Shown: in pieces, positions 17,599 through 26,379 of the stretch
Layout of the letters: each line of letters opens with the position of its first letter
Position numbering within the stretch: position 1 is the stretch's first letter
Source of the DNA: Methyloterricola oryzae
GTDB taxonomy: Bacteria > Pseudomonadota > Gammaproteobacteria > Methylococcales > Methylococcaceae
Direction of reading: 5' to 3'
DNA: 64,000 nucleotides
NCBI RefSeq assembly: GCF_000934725.1
Contig: NZ_JYNS01000001.1
Span: 434,001-498,000, forward strand
Position numbers and translations under genes: made by a program
The notes under the pieces: generated by a model
The model's input: the letters and a program-made list of their open reading frames with translations, nothing else
What the model was told of the DNA's origin: nothing
Database searches by the model: none

Positions 17599-17618
17599 AT
17601 TAACCCGGCCGGGTTAAT
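17599..17618. repeat. Perfect 20-bp palindrome ATTAACCCGGCCGGGTTAAT
   Basis: Begins 6 bases after the stop of the NtrC-like gene. It can form a 10-bp stem or serve as a protein-binding site. It is the first of four inverted repeats packed in the convergent gap with kdsB. Confidence 0.6.
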
Positions 17619-17620
17619 GC

Positions 17621-17714
17621 GGGGCACGGATGCCCCGGCGCGGCCACTAGCCGCGTCAGCCAAGGTCGGGCGCGAACGACCTTGGCGTCGGCCCGAAATA
17701 CCAGGCGGGTATTT
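17621..17714. terminator. Three further hairpins in the convergent gap, likely bidirectional termination region
   Basis: GGGGCA-CGGA-TGCCCC (17621-17636), a 10-bp stem GCCAAGGTCG/CGACCTTGGC with 8-base loop (17659-17686), and AAATACC-AGGCG-GGTATTT followed by TGGGG (17696-17714). The last is weakly terminator-like in both directions. They separate the plus-strand regulator gene from the minus-strand kdsB. Confidence 0.45.
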
Positions 17715-17732
17715 TGGGGCCTAATTTATAGG

Positions 17733-18512
17733 TTACGGCGCCGCGTCCGCCAGAACCCGGCGCACCCGCTGCAGATCTTCCTCGGTATCAACACCGGCTT
17801 CGGGGGCACGCTCCACCGGCAGCACGAAGATACGCTCCCCCATCCACAGGATGCGCAGTTGCTCCAGGCACTCCACCGCCTCCAGAGGCGAAGCCGGCCA
17901 GCAAATGTAGCGGCGCAGGAAGCCCGCCGAATAGGCATAGATGCCGATATGGCGCAGATAGGGAAAGCCTTCGGGCAGCGCGGCCTCACCACCCTGGCCT
18001 GAGAAGGAATCGCGATGCCAGGGGATCGGGGCGCGGCTGAAGTACAGGGCATTGCCGTCCCGATCCAGGATCACCTTCACCGCATTGGGGTTGAACACTT
18101 CCGCCCGCTCGCTGATAGACGCGGCCAGGGTGGCGACCCGGCAGCCCTCCTGCTGGGACAAGGCCACCGCCAGGCGGCGTATCAAATCGGGGCGCATCAG
18201 CGGTTCGTCACCCTGCAGGTTCACAATCAGGGTTTCATCCCCCCAGCCCAGCCGTTCGCAGACCTCGGCGATGCGTTCGGTGCCGCTGTGGTGATCCGGC
18301 CGCGTCATCAGGGCAGTGACCGGAAGCGATGCCACCGCCTCGACGATGCGCTCGTCGTCCGTGGCCACCACCACCTGCTCCGGTTCCGCCAGCAGCGCCC
18401 GTTCGCACACATGGGCAATCATCGGCCGCCCGGCGATGGGCAGCAACGGCTTGCTGGGCAGCCGGCTCGATCCGTAGCGAGCCGGGATGACGACCTTATA
18501 CGCTATCGCCAT
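17733..18512 (-). CDS. kdsB: 3-deoxy-manno-octulosonate cytidylyltransferase
   Basis: 259 residues. KdsB activates KDO with CTP to CMP-KDO for the LPS inner core. The N-terminal nucleotide-binding signature [15 protein letters not shown], the [11 protein letters not shown] motif and NLQGDEPL are intact. It overlaps the upstream Trm112-like gene by 17 bases and is the last gene of the exbB-exbD-lpxK operon, so lipid A and core precursor synthesis are grouped. Confidence 0.96.
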   Translation of the reverse strand: MAIAYKVVIPARYGSSRLPSKPLLPIAGRPMIAHVCERALLAEPEQVVVATDDERIVEAVASLPVTALMTRPDHHSGTERIAEVCERLGWGDETLIVNLQGDEPLMRPDLIRRLAVALSQQEGCRVATLAASISERAEVFNPNAVKVILDRDGNALYFSRAPIPWHRDSFSGQGGEAALPEGFPYLRHIGIYAYSAGFLRRYICWPASPLEAVECLEQLRILWMGERIFVLPVERAPEAGVDTEEDLQRVRRVLADAAP

Positions 18513-18726
18513 GGGCCGCGGGGCCAGCGCTATGCTTTCCTTGCAGGGCGTCGTATTCCTCCAGGCTGAGCCGGCGCGCCTCGGACTCCAGCATCACCGG
18601 GATGTCCTCGCGGATCGGGTAGGCCAGCCGGTCGGCCTTGCAGATCAATTCCTGTTCGTCCTTGCGGTAGATGAGATCTCCCTTGCAGACCGGACACACC
18701 AGTATGTCGAGCAGTTTTTTATCCAT
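18496..18726 (-). CDS. Trm112 / YcaR family small zinc-ribbon-like protein
   Basis: 76 residues. [18 protein letters not shown] and [11 protein letters not shown] are the signature of the YcaR/Trm112-like family, regularly found between lpxK and kdsB. Only the first CxxC is complete, with a single later Cys, as in many bacterial members. It overlaps lpxK by 8 bases and kdsB by 17, so the three are translationally coupled. Precise role unknown. Confidence 0.9.
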   Translation of the reverse strand: MDKKLLDILVCPVCKGDLIYRKDEQELICKADRLAYPIREDIPVMLESEARRLSLEEYDALQGKHSAGPAAHGDSV

Positions 18727-19726
18727 CGCGTTTCGCCTTCAGTCGGTTCAATAGTTGCTGTTCAAAGCCATCCGGCAAGTGGGCCGTAACCGGCACGTAC
18801 CAATGATCGGAGCCCGCAAAGGTGCGGCACTTGACCGCATCCTTCTCCGTCATGAGCAACGGCACACCCTCTGGCCCCTCGAGATCACCGGGCACGAAGC
18901 GGTGGTGGTCCGGGAATGACCGCCCCACCACCTCCAGCCCTGCCGCCCTGAGATGAGCGAAGAAACGCTCCGGGTTGCCGATACCGGCCAGCGCCCGGCA
19001 GGCGGTGCCGGCGAACGCCGCCAGCGGCCTGCGCTCACCGGGGTCCAGCAGCTTGACGGCCTCTCCGCCCTCCAGCCGCATGGGGAACTCTCCCGCCTGG
19101 GCGACGCCGCCCTGGCACACCACCAGATCCACGCTGGCCAGGCGCGAAGGCGGTTCCCGCAGCGGGCCCGCCGGCAAGCAGGCGCCGTTGCCGAAGCGGC
19201 GGGTGCCATCGATCACGGCGATCTCCAGATCGCGGGCCAGGGCATAATGCTGCAGGCCATCGTCCGCCACGATGATGTCGCAGCCCGCAGTGTCCAACAA
19301 ATGCCTGGCCGCCGCCGACCGCACCGGGTAGACCGCCACCGGGCACGCGCTGCGGCGCGCCATGAGCACCGGTTCGTCGCCCACCTCGCCGGGGTCGCTG
19401 TCCGCGCCCACCGAGACCGGCGCCGGCTGCGGTCGGCCGCCGTAGCCGCGGCTGACGATGCCCGGGTGAAAGCCCGCGCGCGCCAGGATCTCGGCCACCG
19501 CGATGGTGAGCGGCGTCTTGCCGGTGCCGCCCACCGAGAGGTTCCCCACCACCACCACCGGCACCGGCAGCCTCTCGGCGCGCTTCAGCCCCAGGGCATA
19601 GGCCTTGCGCCGCAGGAACACCACGCCCGAGAACAGCCCGGCCACTGGCCGCAGCAGCATGGGCGGCTCAGGCCGGCCGTACCACTGATCCTGTATCCAG
19701 CCGGTCAGAGCGGCGGAAAGCTTCAA
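18719..19726 (-). CDS. lpxK: Tetraacyldisaccharide 4'-kinase LpxK
   Basis: About 335 residues from TTG 19726, which lies just after the exbD stop and gives the usual family length; a TTG at 19774 would overlap exbD by 35 bases and ATG 19660 would lose a conserved N-terminal helix. LpxK phosphorylates the lipid A disaccharide at the inner membrane. The Walker A variant [14 protein letters not shown] and SRGYGG are typical, and a hydrophobic N-terminal segment anchors it. Coupled to trm112-like and kdsB downstream. Confidence 0.93.
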   Translation of the reverse strand: MKLSAALTGWIQDQWYGRPEPPMLLRPVAGLFSGVVFLRRKAYALGLKRAERLPVPVVVVGNLSVGGTGKTPLTIAVAEILARAGFHPGIVSRGYGGRPQPAPVSVGADSDPGEVGDEPVLMARRSACPVAVYPVRSAAARHLLDTAGCDIIVADDGLQHYALARDLEIAVIDGTRRFGNGACLPAGPLREPPSRLASVDLVVCQGGVAQAGEFPMRLEGGEAVKLLDPGERRPLAAFAGTACRALAGIGNPERFFAHLRAAGLEVVGRSFPDHHRFVPGDLEGPEGVPLLMTEKDAVKCRTFAGSDHWYVPVTAHLPDGFEQQLLNRLKAKRDG

Positions 19727-19739
19727 GCCAAGGCCCCGT

Positions 19740-20162
19740 TCAGGGCTTTTCCTCGGCGGAGACCTTGGCGGCAAAGCTGATGTGCACGAAGCCCAACTGG
19801 CTCGCGGCGTCCAGCGCCGTCATCACCGCCTGGTGCGGCGTCTTCTGGTCAGCGCTGATGATCACCAGGGGGTCCTTGTTGTCGCCCGCCGCCTGCAGCA
19901 GGGCCTGACGCAGGGTATCCACCTCGGTATTGATGGTCTGGTGCTGGTTGACGATGTAATGGCCCTCGGCGTCGATGGCGATCTCCACGCCCTTCTCCTC
20001 GGTCTCGCTGGAACTGGAGGCCTCCGGCAGCTTGATGTGCAGGGCCGCCTCGCGGCTGAAGGTGGTCGTGAGCACCAGGAAGATCAACAGCACGATAAGC
20101 ACGTCGATCATCGGGATCAGGTTGAGATCGGGCTTGTCGTCCCGCTTCGGCCGGAAATTCAT
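19740..20162 (-). CDS. exbD: Biopolymer transport protein ExbD/TolR
   Basis: 140 residues. A short cytoplasmic N-terminus (MNFRPKRDDKPDLNLIPMIDVLIVLLIFLVLTT region) leads into one membrane helix with the conserved Asp of LIPMIDVL, then a periplasmic domain. It forms a proton-driven motor with the ExbB gene 2 bases upstream. The pair before lpxK is a standard gammaproteobacterial arrangement; its TonB partner is not in the window. Confidence 0.92.
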   Translation of the reverse strand: MNFRPKRDDKPDLNLIPMIDVLIVLLIFLVLTTTFSREAALHIKLPEASSSSETEEKGVEIAIDAEGHYIVNQHQTINTEVDTLRQALLQAAGDNKDPLVIISADQKTPHQAVMTALDAASQLGFVHISFAAKVSAEEKP

Positions 20163-20164
20163 GG

Positions 20165-20779
20165 CTATTCGTCGCGCTCGCCGTGCAGCATTTCGATCAG
20201 GCGCAAGGCTTCCTCTTCCATCTTGACAGCCAGGTCGTCCACGCGCCCAAGGAAGTAGCGGTGGAACATCAAACTGGGAATGGCGATGGCCAGGCCCGAG
20301 GCCGTGGCGATCAAAATCTCGGAAATACCACCGGCCAGGTGCGCCGGATTGCTGATCCCCGCCTCCATTGAAAAGGTGGAGAACACCTTGATCATGCCGA
20401 GCACGCTGCCCAGCAGGCCCAGGTAAGGCGAGATGGAGGCGATGGTGCCCAGGGTGTTGAGGTAGCGGCCCAATTCATGAACCACGGCGCGCCCCGCCTG
20501 CTCCAGACTCTCCTTCATCACCTCGCGCCCGTGCCGGTGGTTGGCCAGGCCAGCCGCCAGCACCGCGCCCAGGGGCGAACTGAGGCGCAACTGGCGCATA
20601 TGGGTTGCGTCCAGCTGACCCTGGCGATGCAGGTTCCAGATCTGCGGCACCAGGTTGCGCGGCATGATGCGGCTGGAACGCAAGGTCCAGAAGCGCTCGG
20701 CGATGATCGCCATGGCGATGATGGAACAGGCGATGATGGGCCACATGACCCAGCCGCCCGCTTTGATGACTTCAAGCAC
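20165..20779 (-). CDS. exbB: Biopolymer transport protein ExbB/TolQ (MotA/TolQ/ExbB family)
   Basis: 204 residues from GTG 20779. Three membrane segments are visible: about 8-28, 110-135 (TIASISPYLGLLGSVLGMI) and 150-175 (GGISEILIATASGLAIAIP), the last two being the pore helices of the family. It works with ExbD as the proton channel. First gene of the exbB-exbD-lpxK-trm112-kdsB unit. Confidence 0.92.
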   Translation of the reverse strand: MLEVIKAGGWVMWPIIACSIIAMAIIAERFWTLRSSRIMPRNLVPQIWNLHRQGQLDATHMRQLRLSSPLGAVLAAGLANHRHGREVMKESLEQAGRAVVHELGRYLNTLGTIASISPYLGLLGSVLGMIKVFSTFSMEAGISNPAHLAGGISEILIATASGLAIAIPSLMFHRYFLGRVDDLAVKMEEEALRLIEMLHGERDE

Positions 20780-20828
20780 GATTGGCTTCCTTCACTAAGA
20801 TGCGCCCGGCAGTCGCGCGCGCCACATT

Positions 20829-22010
20829 CTAACCCAAGCCCGGCGCAGCGGCACGGTCGGCGGGCCGCTCCACCCGCCACCACACGATCAGGCCCGCCAG
20901 GGTGCTGGCGCCCGCCGCGATGCTGAACACCCAGGACGGACCCAGTACCGTCCAGAGTTCACCGCTGTAGTAACTGCCCAACATGCCCCCCAGGCCGAAG
21001 CTGAGACTGCTGTAGAGGGACTGGCCCTTGCCCAGCTGGCCACGGCCGAAGTAGCGCTGCACCAGTTGCACCGAAACCACGTGAGTCGCGCCGAAGCTGG
21101 CGGCGTGCAGCAACTGCGCCAGCACGATCAGCGACGACGAATCCACGTACCACGCGATCAACCACCAGCGCAGAGCACCCAGCATCACGCTGAGCAGGAG
21201 TATTCGGCGGGCGCTGTAGCGCCGTTGCAAGCGGCTGAAGTACAGAAACAGGATGATCTCGGCCAGCACGCCCAAAGCCCACAACTGGCCGGTCTGACCG
21301 CTGTCGTAGCCGCTTTCCTGCAGGAAGATGGAAAAAAACACGTAGTAGGGGCCATGTGCCAGTTGAACCAGCATCGCCACCCAGAAAAACGCCGCCACGC
21401 CTGGCGTCCGCAGAATCCGCCAGAGCTTCGAGGCGCTCCCCTGACCGGCGGCGATGGATATCTCGCGCAGGCTGAGGGTCACCAGGGCCATGGCGACGAA
21501 CAGCAGGAACACCAGTTGCGGCAGGCACTGGATCAGCAGCACCGACTTGAGCGCCGCCCCCACCGCCAGCACGGCCACGACAAAACCGATGGAACCCCAA
21601 ACGCGAATGCGGCTGTAGCGATGGGCATCGCTTTGCAGAAACCCCAGGGTCACCGCTTCGAACAATGGCAGGGGTGCGTTCCAGAACAGCCCCACTACCG
21701 AGGTGATCAGCAGCATCCAGCCCAGGCCCGAATAACGGTCTACGAGAAAGAAACTGAGAGCGGTGAGGCAGGAGGACAACTGGATCAGCCGCACGCTTCG
21801 GTCGCTGTGATCCGCCAGCCAGCCCCATAGATTGGGCGAGACCAGCTTGGTGCCCGCCAGCACGGCCATGATCAGCCCAATCTGGTCCGCGCCGTAGCCG
21901 CTCGCCTGGAGATACAGCGACCAATAGGGCAGAAAGCTGCCCAGGGCCGCGAAATAGAAGAAATAAAACCCGGAGAGCCGCCAGTACGGCACCGGTGCGG
22001 CGCCACCCAT
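20829..22010 (-). CDS. MFS transporter of the HcaT / MFS_1-like family
   Basis: 393 residues with about 12 hydrophobic segments. The start WRLSGFYFFYFAALGSFLPYW and the loop NLWGWLADHSDRS place it in the HcaT-type branch of the major facilitator superfamily. E. coli HcaT is annotated as a phenylpropionate carrier, but most members have no proven substrate. It sits between aroC (28 bases upstream) and exbB and may be co-transcribed with aroC. Confidence 0.85.
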   Translation of the reverse strand: MGGAAPVPYWRLSGFYFFYFAALGSFLPYWSLYLQASGYGADQIGLIMAVLAGTKLVSPNLWGWLADHSDRSVRLIQLSSCLTALSFFLVDRYSGLGWMLLITSVVGLFWNAPLPLFEAVTLGFLQSDAHRYSRIRVWGSIGFVVAVLAVGAALKSVLLIQCLPQLVFLLFVAMALVTLSLREISIAAGQGSASKLWRILRTPGVAAFFWVAMLVQLAHGPYYVFFSIFLQESGYDSGQTGQLWALGVLAEIILFLYFSRLQRRYSARRILLLSVMLGALRWWLIAWYVDSSSLIVLAQLLHAASFGATHVVSVQLVQRYFGRGQLGKGQSLYSSLSFGLGGMLGSYYSGELWTVLGPSWVFSIAAGASTLAGLIVWWRVERPADRAAAPGLG

Positions 22011-22038
22011 GGCCCTCAGTCGTGTCGGGCCGCCGGAC

Positions 22039-23139
22039 TCATGGGGCCGCGGCGGGGATGGGCTTCAATTCAGTGATGACGTCCTGGTTCTGGGCGCGGT
22101 GACGCAGGTAATGATCCAACAGCACGATCGCCATCATCGCCTCCGCGATGGGGGTGGCGCGGATGCCGACGCAGGGATCATGCCGGCCGGTGGTGATCAC
22201 CTCCACCGGCTCGCCCCGCACATTGACGCTGCGTCCCGGCAGTCGCAGGCTGGAGGTGGGCTTCAGGGCGATGCTGGCGACGATGTCCTGGCCCGAGGAA
22301 ATGCCCCCGAGGATGCCGCCGGCATGATTGCTGAGAAACCCCTCCGGCGTGATCTCGTCGCGAAACGCCGTGCCCTTGGCCTCCACGCACCCGAAACCGT
22401 CCCCGATCTCGACCCCCTTGACGGCGTTGATGCTCATCAGGGCGTGGGCCAGGTCCGCGTCCAGGCGGTCGAAGATGGGTTCGCCCAGCCCGGGCGGGAC
22501 GCCCATGGCGATGACATTGATGCGCGCGCCTATGGAATCGCCCTCCTTGCGCAAGGCATCCATATAGGCCTCAAGTTCGGGAACGCGATCGGGGTCCGGG
22601 CAGAAGAACGGGTTGTTGTTCACCTCTTCCCAAACCAGGCGCTGCGGCTTGATGGGCCCGAGCTGGGCCAGGAAACCGCGAATTTCCACTCCCAGCCGCT
22701 CACGCAGGAACTTGCGGGCGATGCCCCCCGCCGCCACGCGCATGGCGGTCTCACGCGCCGAGGAGCGCCCGCCGCCGCGGTAGTCGCGGATGCCGTATTT
22801 CATGTGGTAGGTGTAGTCGGCATGGGCCGGGCGGAATTGCTCGGCGATCGCCGAGTAGTCCTTGGAGCGCTGGTCGGTGTTCTCGATCAAGAGACCAATG
22901 GGCGTGCCGGTGGTCACGCCCTCGAACACGCCGGACAGGATCTTCACCTGGTCCGCCTCCCGCCGCTGGGTGGTATGACGCGAGGTGCCGGGCTTGCGCC
23001 GGTCCAGATCGCCCTGCAGGTCGGCTTCGCACAGTTGCAAACCTGGCGGGCAACCGTCGACGATGCAGCCCAGGGCTGGCCCGTGGCTTTCGCCGAAGGA
23101 GGTGACGGTGAAAAGTTTACCGATGGTGTTTCCAGACAT
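22039..23139 (-). CDS. aroC: Chorismate synthase
   Basis: 366 residues. AroC makes chorismate from EPSP using reduced FMN, the last step of the shikimate pathway. The three family signatures are present: [18 protein letters not shown], the [10 protein letters not shown] region, and [17 protein letters not shown] near the C-terminus. It follows prmB and the esterase gene on the same strand, as is common in gammaproteobacteria. Confidence 0.97.
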   Translation of the reverse strand: MSGNTIGKLFTVTSFGESHGPALGCIVDGCPPGLQLCEADLQGDLDRRKPGTSRHTTQRREADQVKILSGVFEGVTTGTPIGLLIENTDQRSKDYSAIAEQFRPAHADYTYHMKYGIRDYRGGGRSSARETAMRVAAGGIARKFLRERLGVEIRGFLAQLGPIKPQRLVWEEVNNNPFFCPDPDRVPELEAYMDALRKEGDSIGARINVIAMGVPPGLGEPIFDRLDADLAHALMSINAVKGVEIGDGFGCVEAKGTAFRDEITPEGFLSNHAGGILGGISSGQDIVASIALKPTSSLRLPGRSVNVRGEPVEVITTGRHDPCVGIRATPIAEAMMAIVLLDHYLRHRAQNQDVITELKPIPAAAP

Positions 23140-23159
23140 TCTTGATTTTCTCTAAACCG

Positions 23160-23189
23160 GGCTGGGATTCGCCTTTGCGCATTCCAGCC
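23160..23189 (-). terminator. Hairpin between the esterase gene and aroC
   Basis: GGCTGGGAT / ATTCCAGCC forms a 9-bp stem (one G-T pair) with a 12-base loop about 20 bases before aroC. There is no clear T run. It may be an attenuator or structured leader rather than a terminator. The rest of the gap 23190-23349 shows nothing I can name. Confidence 0.3.
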
Positions 23190-23349
23190 GACGTAGCGGA
23201 GCAGGGACCAAGCGCACAGGCTTGCCCGGCTGCCGGGTGACCAATTGTTGGACTATGGCTGCGCCAACCGTTGAAACATCTCCGTTCCCCTGCCAAGAGG
23301 AAGGAGCAAAAAGATCGGTCGGCAACAATCGACTAAGCCTCCGCCGCAG

Positions 23350-23943
23350 TCAAACCGCCCCGCTCTTCCTCAGCAGTTCCGCCAAGGCCTCGGCGACCGC
23401 CTTGTAGCCCGCCGCATTGGGGTGCACCTCGTCGGACTTCATGGCGCTGTTCATCACCACCGAGCGCATGATCCCGCTTTCCAGCGGCAACTTCAGTTCT
23501 TCCGCCATCTGGGCATAGAGTTCGGGAGGCGATAGCGTCAGGCCGAACCTGGGCACCGCCATCAGCACCACCTCCACGCCGCGGGACCTGGCCAGGGCCA
23601 CCATGGCGCGCAGGTTGTCGGCGGCCTGCTTCTCGTCCAGGCGGCGCAGGAAGTCGTTGCCGCCCAAGCACAGGATCATCAGCCGCGGCGTGGTTTCATC
23701 CAGCACCCCCGGCAGGCGCGCCAAGCCTTCGGCCGTGGTTTCGCCAGGAATACCGGCATTGACCACCGTCCGCCCGATCAATCCTTGCAAGACCTCTGGA
23801 TAGGACTCGCCATCCCCCGCACCGGTTCCGTGGGTCAGACTGTCACCAAACGCGAGGATCACGCCGTCCGGCGGCACCGGAGTCAGCTTGGGGCTGCTGG
23901 AGCAACCCAGCAACAGACAAACCACAAGCAAAACAATACGCAT
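23350..23943 (-). CDS. SGNH/GDSL esterase lipoprotein, TesA-like
   Basis: 197 residues from ATG 23943, which has an AGGGAGAGGG ribosome site and gives a clean lipoprotein signal (MRIVLLVVCLLLGCSS). Block I GDSLTHG carries the catalytic Ser, the Asn/Gly blocks are GIPGETT and LGGNDFLR, and DEVHPNAAGY supplies the Asp and His. This is the TesA-type arylesterase/thioesterase/lysophospholipase family, here predicted to be membrane-anchored rather than a free periplasmic enzyme. Confidence 0.88.
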   Translation of the reverse strand: MRIVLLVVCLLLGCSSSPKLTPVPPDGVILAFGDSLTHGTGAGDGESYPEVLQGLIGRTVVNAGIPGETTAEGLARLPGVLDETTPRLMILCLGGNDFLRRLDEKQAADNLRAMVALARSRGVEVVLMAVPRFGLTLSPPELYAQMAEELKLPLESGIMRSVVMNSAMKSDEVHPNAAGYKAVAEALAELLRKSGAV

Positions 23944-23988
23944 CGTCCCTCTCCCTTGCAAACCTTCTTCCTGGCCTGCGGCCACGGC

Positions 23989-24909
23989 CTAGCTCAAAAG
24001 GGCTGAATACTCCCTAAGCTGCTCCGCCGTCAACAGGAACACCCCATCGCCGCCCCGTTCGAAGTCCAGCCAACAGAACGGCACTTCCGGGTAGGCCTCT
24101 TCGAGCGCCTCGGCGCTGCTACCCACTTCCACCACCAGGATTCCCTCGGGCTTGAGAAATTCGCCTGCCTCGCGCAGGATCTGTTTTACGGCCGCCAGGC
24201 CATTATCGGCGGCCTCAAGGCCCAGCTTCGGCTCGGCATGAAACTCCGCCGGCAGTCCTTCCCACTCCTCACTGTTCACATAGGGCGGATTGCTGACGAT
24301 GATGTCGTAGCGTTTTTCCGGCAAGGCTGCGAACAGATCGCCCTGGTACAGACTGACCTGGTCTTCCACCTCGTGCCGCTCCACGTTGCTGGCTGCCACG
24401 TCCAGGGCATCCGCGGAGATATCCACCGCATCGACGTCGGCATCCGGAAACGCATAGGCACAGGCGATGGCAATGCAGCCCGAGCCCGTGCATAGGTCAA
24501 GAATGTCTTCGACCGCCTCCGGCTCGCCAATCCAGGGGCTGAAGCGCTGCTCGATCAACTCGGCGATGGGCGAGCGCGGCACCAGCACCCGCGGGTCCAC
24601 CTTAAAAGCCAGGCCGGCGAACCAGGCTTCCCCCGTCAGGTAGGCGGCGGGCAAGCGCTCTTCGATGCGGCGCTGCAGCAAATTCAGCACGTCCTCGCGC
24701 TCCTCGAGGCTCAGGACACAGTTGAAATAGCCGGCGGGCAGATCGTGCGGCTGGTGGATGGCGTGCAGCACCAAGGCCGCGGCCTCGTCGATGGCGTTGA
24801 CGGTACCATGCCCAAAACACAGCTTGGCCTGGTTGAAACGGCTGGCTCCCCAACGCACATAATCGCGAAGGGTGGTCAGGGCGGAGATCACGGCGCTGCG
24901 GTCATTCAT
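23989..24909 (-). CDS. prmB: Ribosomal protein uL3 N5-glutamine methyltransferase
   Basis: 306 residues. PrmB methylates a glutamine of ribosomal protein L3. The SAM-binding motif DLCTGSGCIAIACAYAFPDA and the catalytic NPPYVN are present. The related HemK/PrmC also has NPPY, but the long N-terminal region and linkage to aroC favour PrmB. The next gene downstream starts 46 bases later. Confidence 0.92.
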   Translation of the reverse strand: MNDRSAVISALTTLRDYVRWGASRFNQAKLCFGHGTVNAIDEAAALVLHAIHQPHDLPAGYFNCVLSLEEREDVLNLLQRRIEERLPAAYLTGEAWFAGLAFKVDPRVLVPRSPIAELIEQRFSPWIGEPEAVEDILDLCTGSGCIAIACAYAFPDADVDAVDISADALDVAASNVERHEVEDQVSLYQGDLFAALPEKRYDIIVSNPPYVNSEEWEGLPAEFHAEPKLGLEAADNGLAAVKQILREAGEFLKPEGILVVEVGSSAEALEEAYPEVPFCWLDFERGGDGVFLLTAEQLREYSALLS

Positions 24910-24958
24910 GGGTGCCCTCCAGAAGAGGCCGGGCTTGCGCCCGCGACTGGCTCGAAGG

Positions 24959-25990
24959 TCAAGGATAGAGGCCGATGGCGCGAAGCCCGGTGGTTTCGGC
25001 CAGACCGAACATGAGGTTCATGTTCTGCACGGCCTGTCCGGCGGCGCCTTTGACCAGATTGTCAATCACCGACAAGACCACCACAGTATCACCACCCTGA
25101 GGTCGGTGAACAGCAATCTGGCAGCGATTGCCGCCGCGCACGTTGCGCGTATCCGGATGGGAGCCCGCCGGCAGCACATCCACAAAGGGCTCGTCGCGGT
25201 AGCGGGCCTCGAACAGGGCTTGCAGATCACCGGCCTCGCCGGTCATGCGTGCGTATAGCGTCGCGTGGATGCCGCGTATCATGGGCACCAGGTGCGGAAC
25301 GAAAGTCAGGCCCACCTCCCGCCCGGCCGCTCGCGCCAGACCCTGGCGGATTTCCGGCAGGTGGCGGTGCCCGGCCACGTTGTAGGCCTTGAAACTCTCG
25401 CCCGCCTCGCTCATGAGGATGGGGATCTCGGCCTTGCGGCCCGCGCCGCTGACGCCGGACTTCACGTCCGCGATCAGGTGATCCATTTCGATCAGCCCGG
25501 CCTCCACCAGTGGCAGCAGGCCCAGCTGCACCGAAGTCGGATAGCAGCCGGGGCAGGCGATCAAGCGCGCGTTGCGGATCGTCTCGCGATTGACCTCGGG
25601 CAGACCGTAAACCGCCTCGGCCAACAGGTCCGGACAAGCATGGGGCTCGCCATACCACCGCGCCCACTCGGCCGGATCGGACAGCCTGAAATCGGCCGCC
25701 AGGTCGATGACCTTCTTGCCTGCGCTGACCAGTTCCGGCGCCATGCGCATGGCCGTGCCATTGGGCGTGGCGAAGAACACCACATCGCACTCGGCCAGGG
25801 CCGAAGCATCCGGCGCTCGGAATACGGCATCCACATAACCACGCAGGTTGGGATAGGCCTCGTCCACCCGCTTGCCGGCATCCGCCCGGGAGGTCACCGC
25901 GGCCAAGCGGACATCCGGGTGCAGCGCCAGGATGCGCAACAGTTCGACCCCGGTATAACCGGTGCCGCCGACTATACCAGCCCGTATCAT
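24959..25990 (-). CDS. argC: N-acetyl-gamma-glutamyl-phosphate reductase
   Basis: 343 residues from ATG 25990, chosen because [21 protein letters not shown] begins the Rossmann fold; the frame runs 12 codons further. The active-site Cys is in [15 protein letters not shown]. ArgC makes N-acetylglutamate semialdehyde in arginine synthesis. Same strand as ihfA upstream and prmB downstream, but spaced, so the transcription unit is uncertain. Confidence 0.96.
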   Translation of the reverse strand: MIRAGIVGGTGYTGVELLRILALHPDVRLAAVTSRADAGKRVDEAYPNLRGYVDAVFRAPDASALAECDVVFFATPNGTAMRMAPELVSAGKKVIDLAADFRLSDPAEWARWYGEPHACPDLLAEAVYGLPEVNRETIRNARLIACPGCYPTSVQLGLLPLVEAGLIEMDHLIADVKSGVSGAGRKAEIPILMSEAGESFKAYNVAGHRHLPEIRQGLARAAGREVGLTFVPHLVPMIRGIHATLYARMTGEAGDLQALFEARYRDEPFVDVLPAGSHPDTRNVRGGNRCQIAVHRPQGGDTVVVLSVIDNLVKGAAGQAVQNMNLMFGLAETTGLRAIGLYP

Positions 25991-26078
25991 GGAGCCAGCC
26001 TCAGGCCCGGATAGCCGCTGCCCCAATGCGCCACGGTTGTCTCTTCACGAAGCAAGCGAAACCTGGATGCCAGGGGCG

Positions 26079-26375
26079 TCAAGCCGACGCGGAATGGGAC
26101 TCGACGCGCACCTTCAGCTTCTGTCCCGGCTTGAAGGTGACGACGCGGCGGGCGGTGATGGGAATTTCCTCGCCGGTTTTGGGATTGCGGCCAGGGCGCT
26201 GGCGCTTGTCGCGCAGGTCGAAGTTGCCGAAACCGGACAACTTCACCGCCCTGCCCTCTTCCAGGGCTGTTTTGATCTCTTCGAAAAACTGATCCACCAG
26301 AACCTTGGCGTCCCGTTTGTTCATCCCAAGTTCCGTCAGCAGCTTTTCCACCAGACAGGCTTTGGTTAAGGCCAT
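26079..26375 (-). CDS. ihfA: Integration host factor alpha subunit
   Basis: 98 residues. [31 protein letters not shown] and the beta-arm [20 protein letters not shown] define IHF-alpha. The heterodimer with IhfB bends DNA at specific sites. It lies 4 bases after pheT, the conserved place for ihfA at the end of the pheST operon. Confidence 0.97.
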   Translation of the reverse strand: MALTKACLVEKLLTELGMNKRDAKVLVDQFFEEIKTALEEGRAVKLSGFGNFDLRDKRQRPGRNPKTGEEIPITARRVVTFKPGQKLKVRVESHSASA

Positions 26376-26379
26376 AAGT

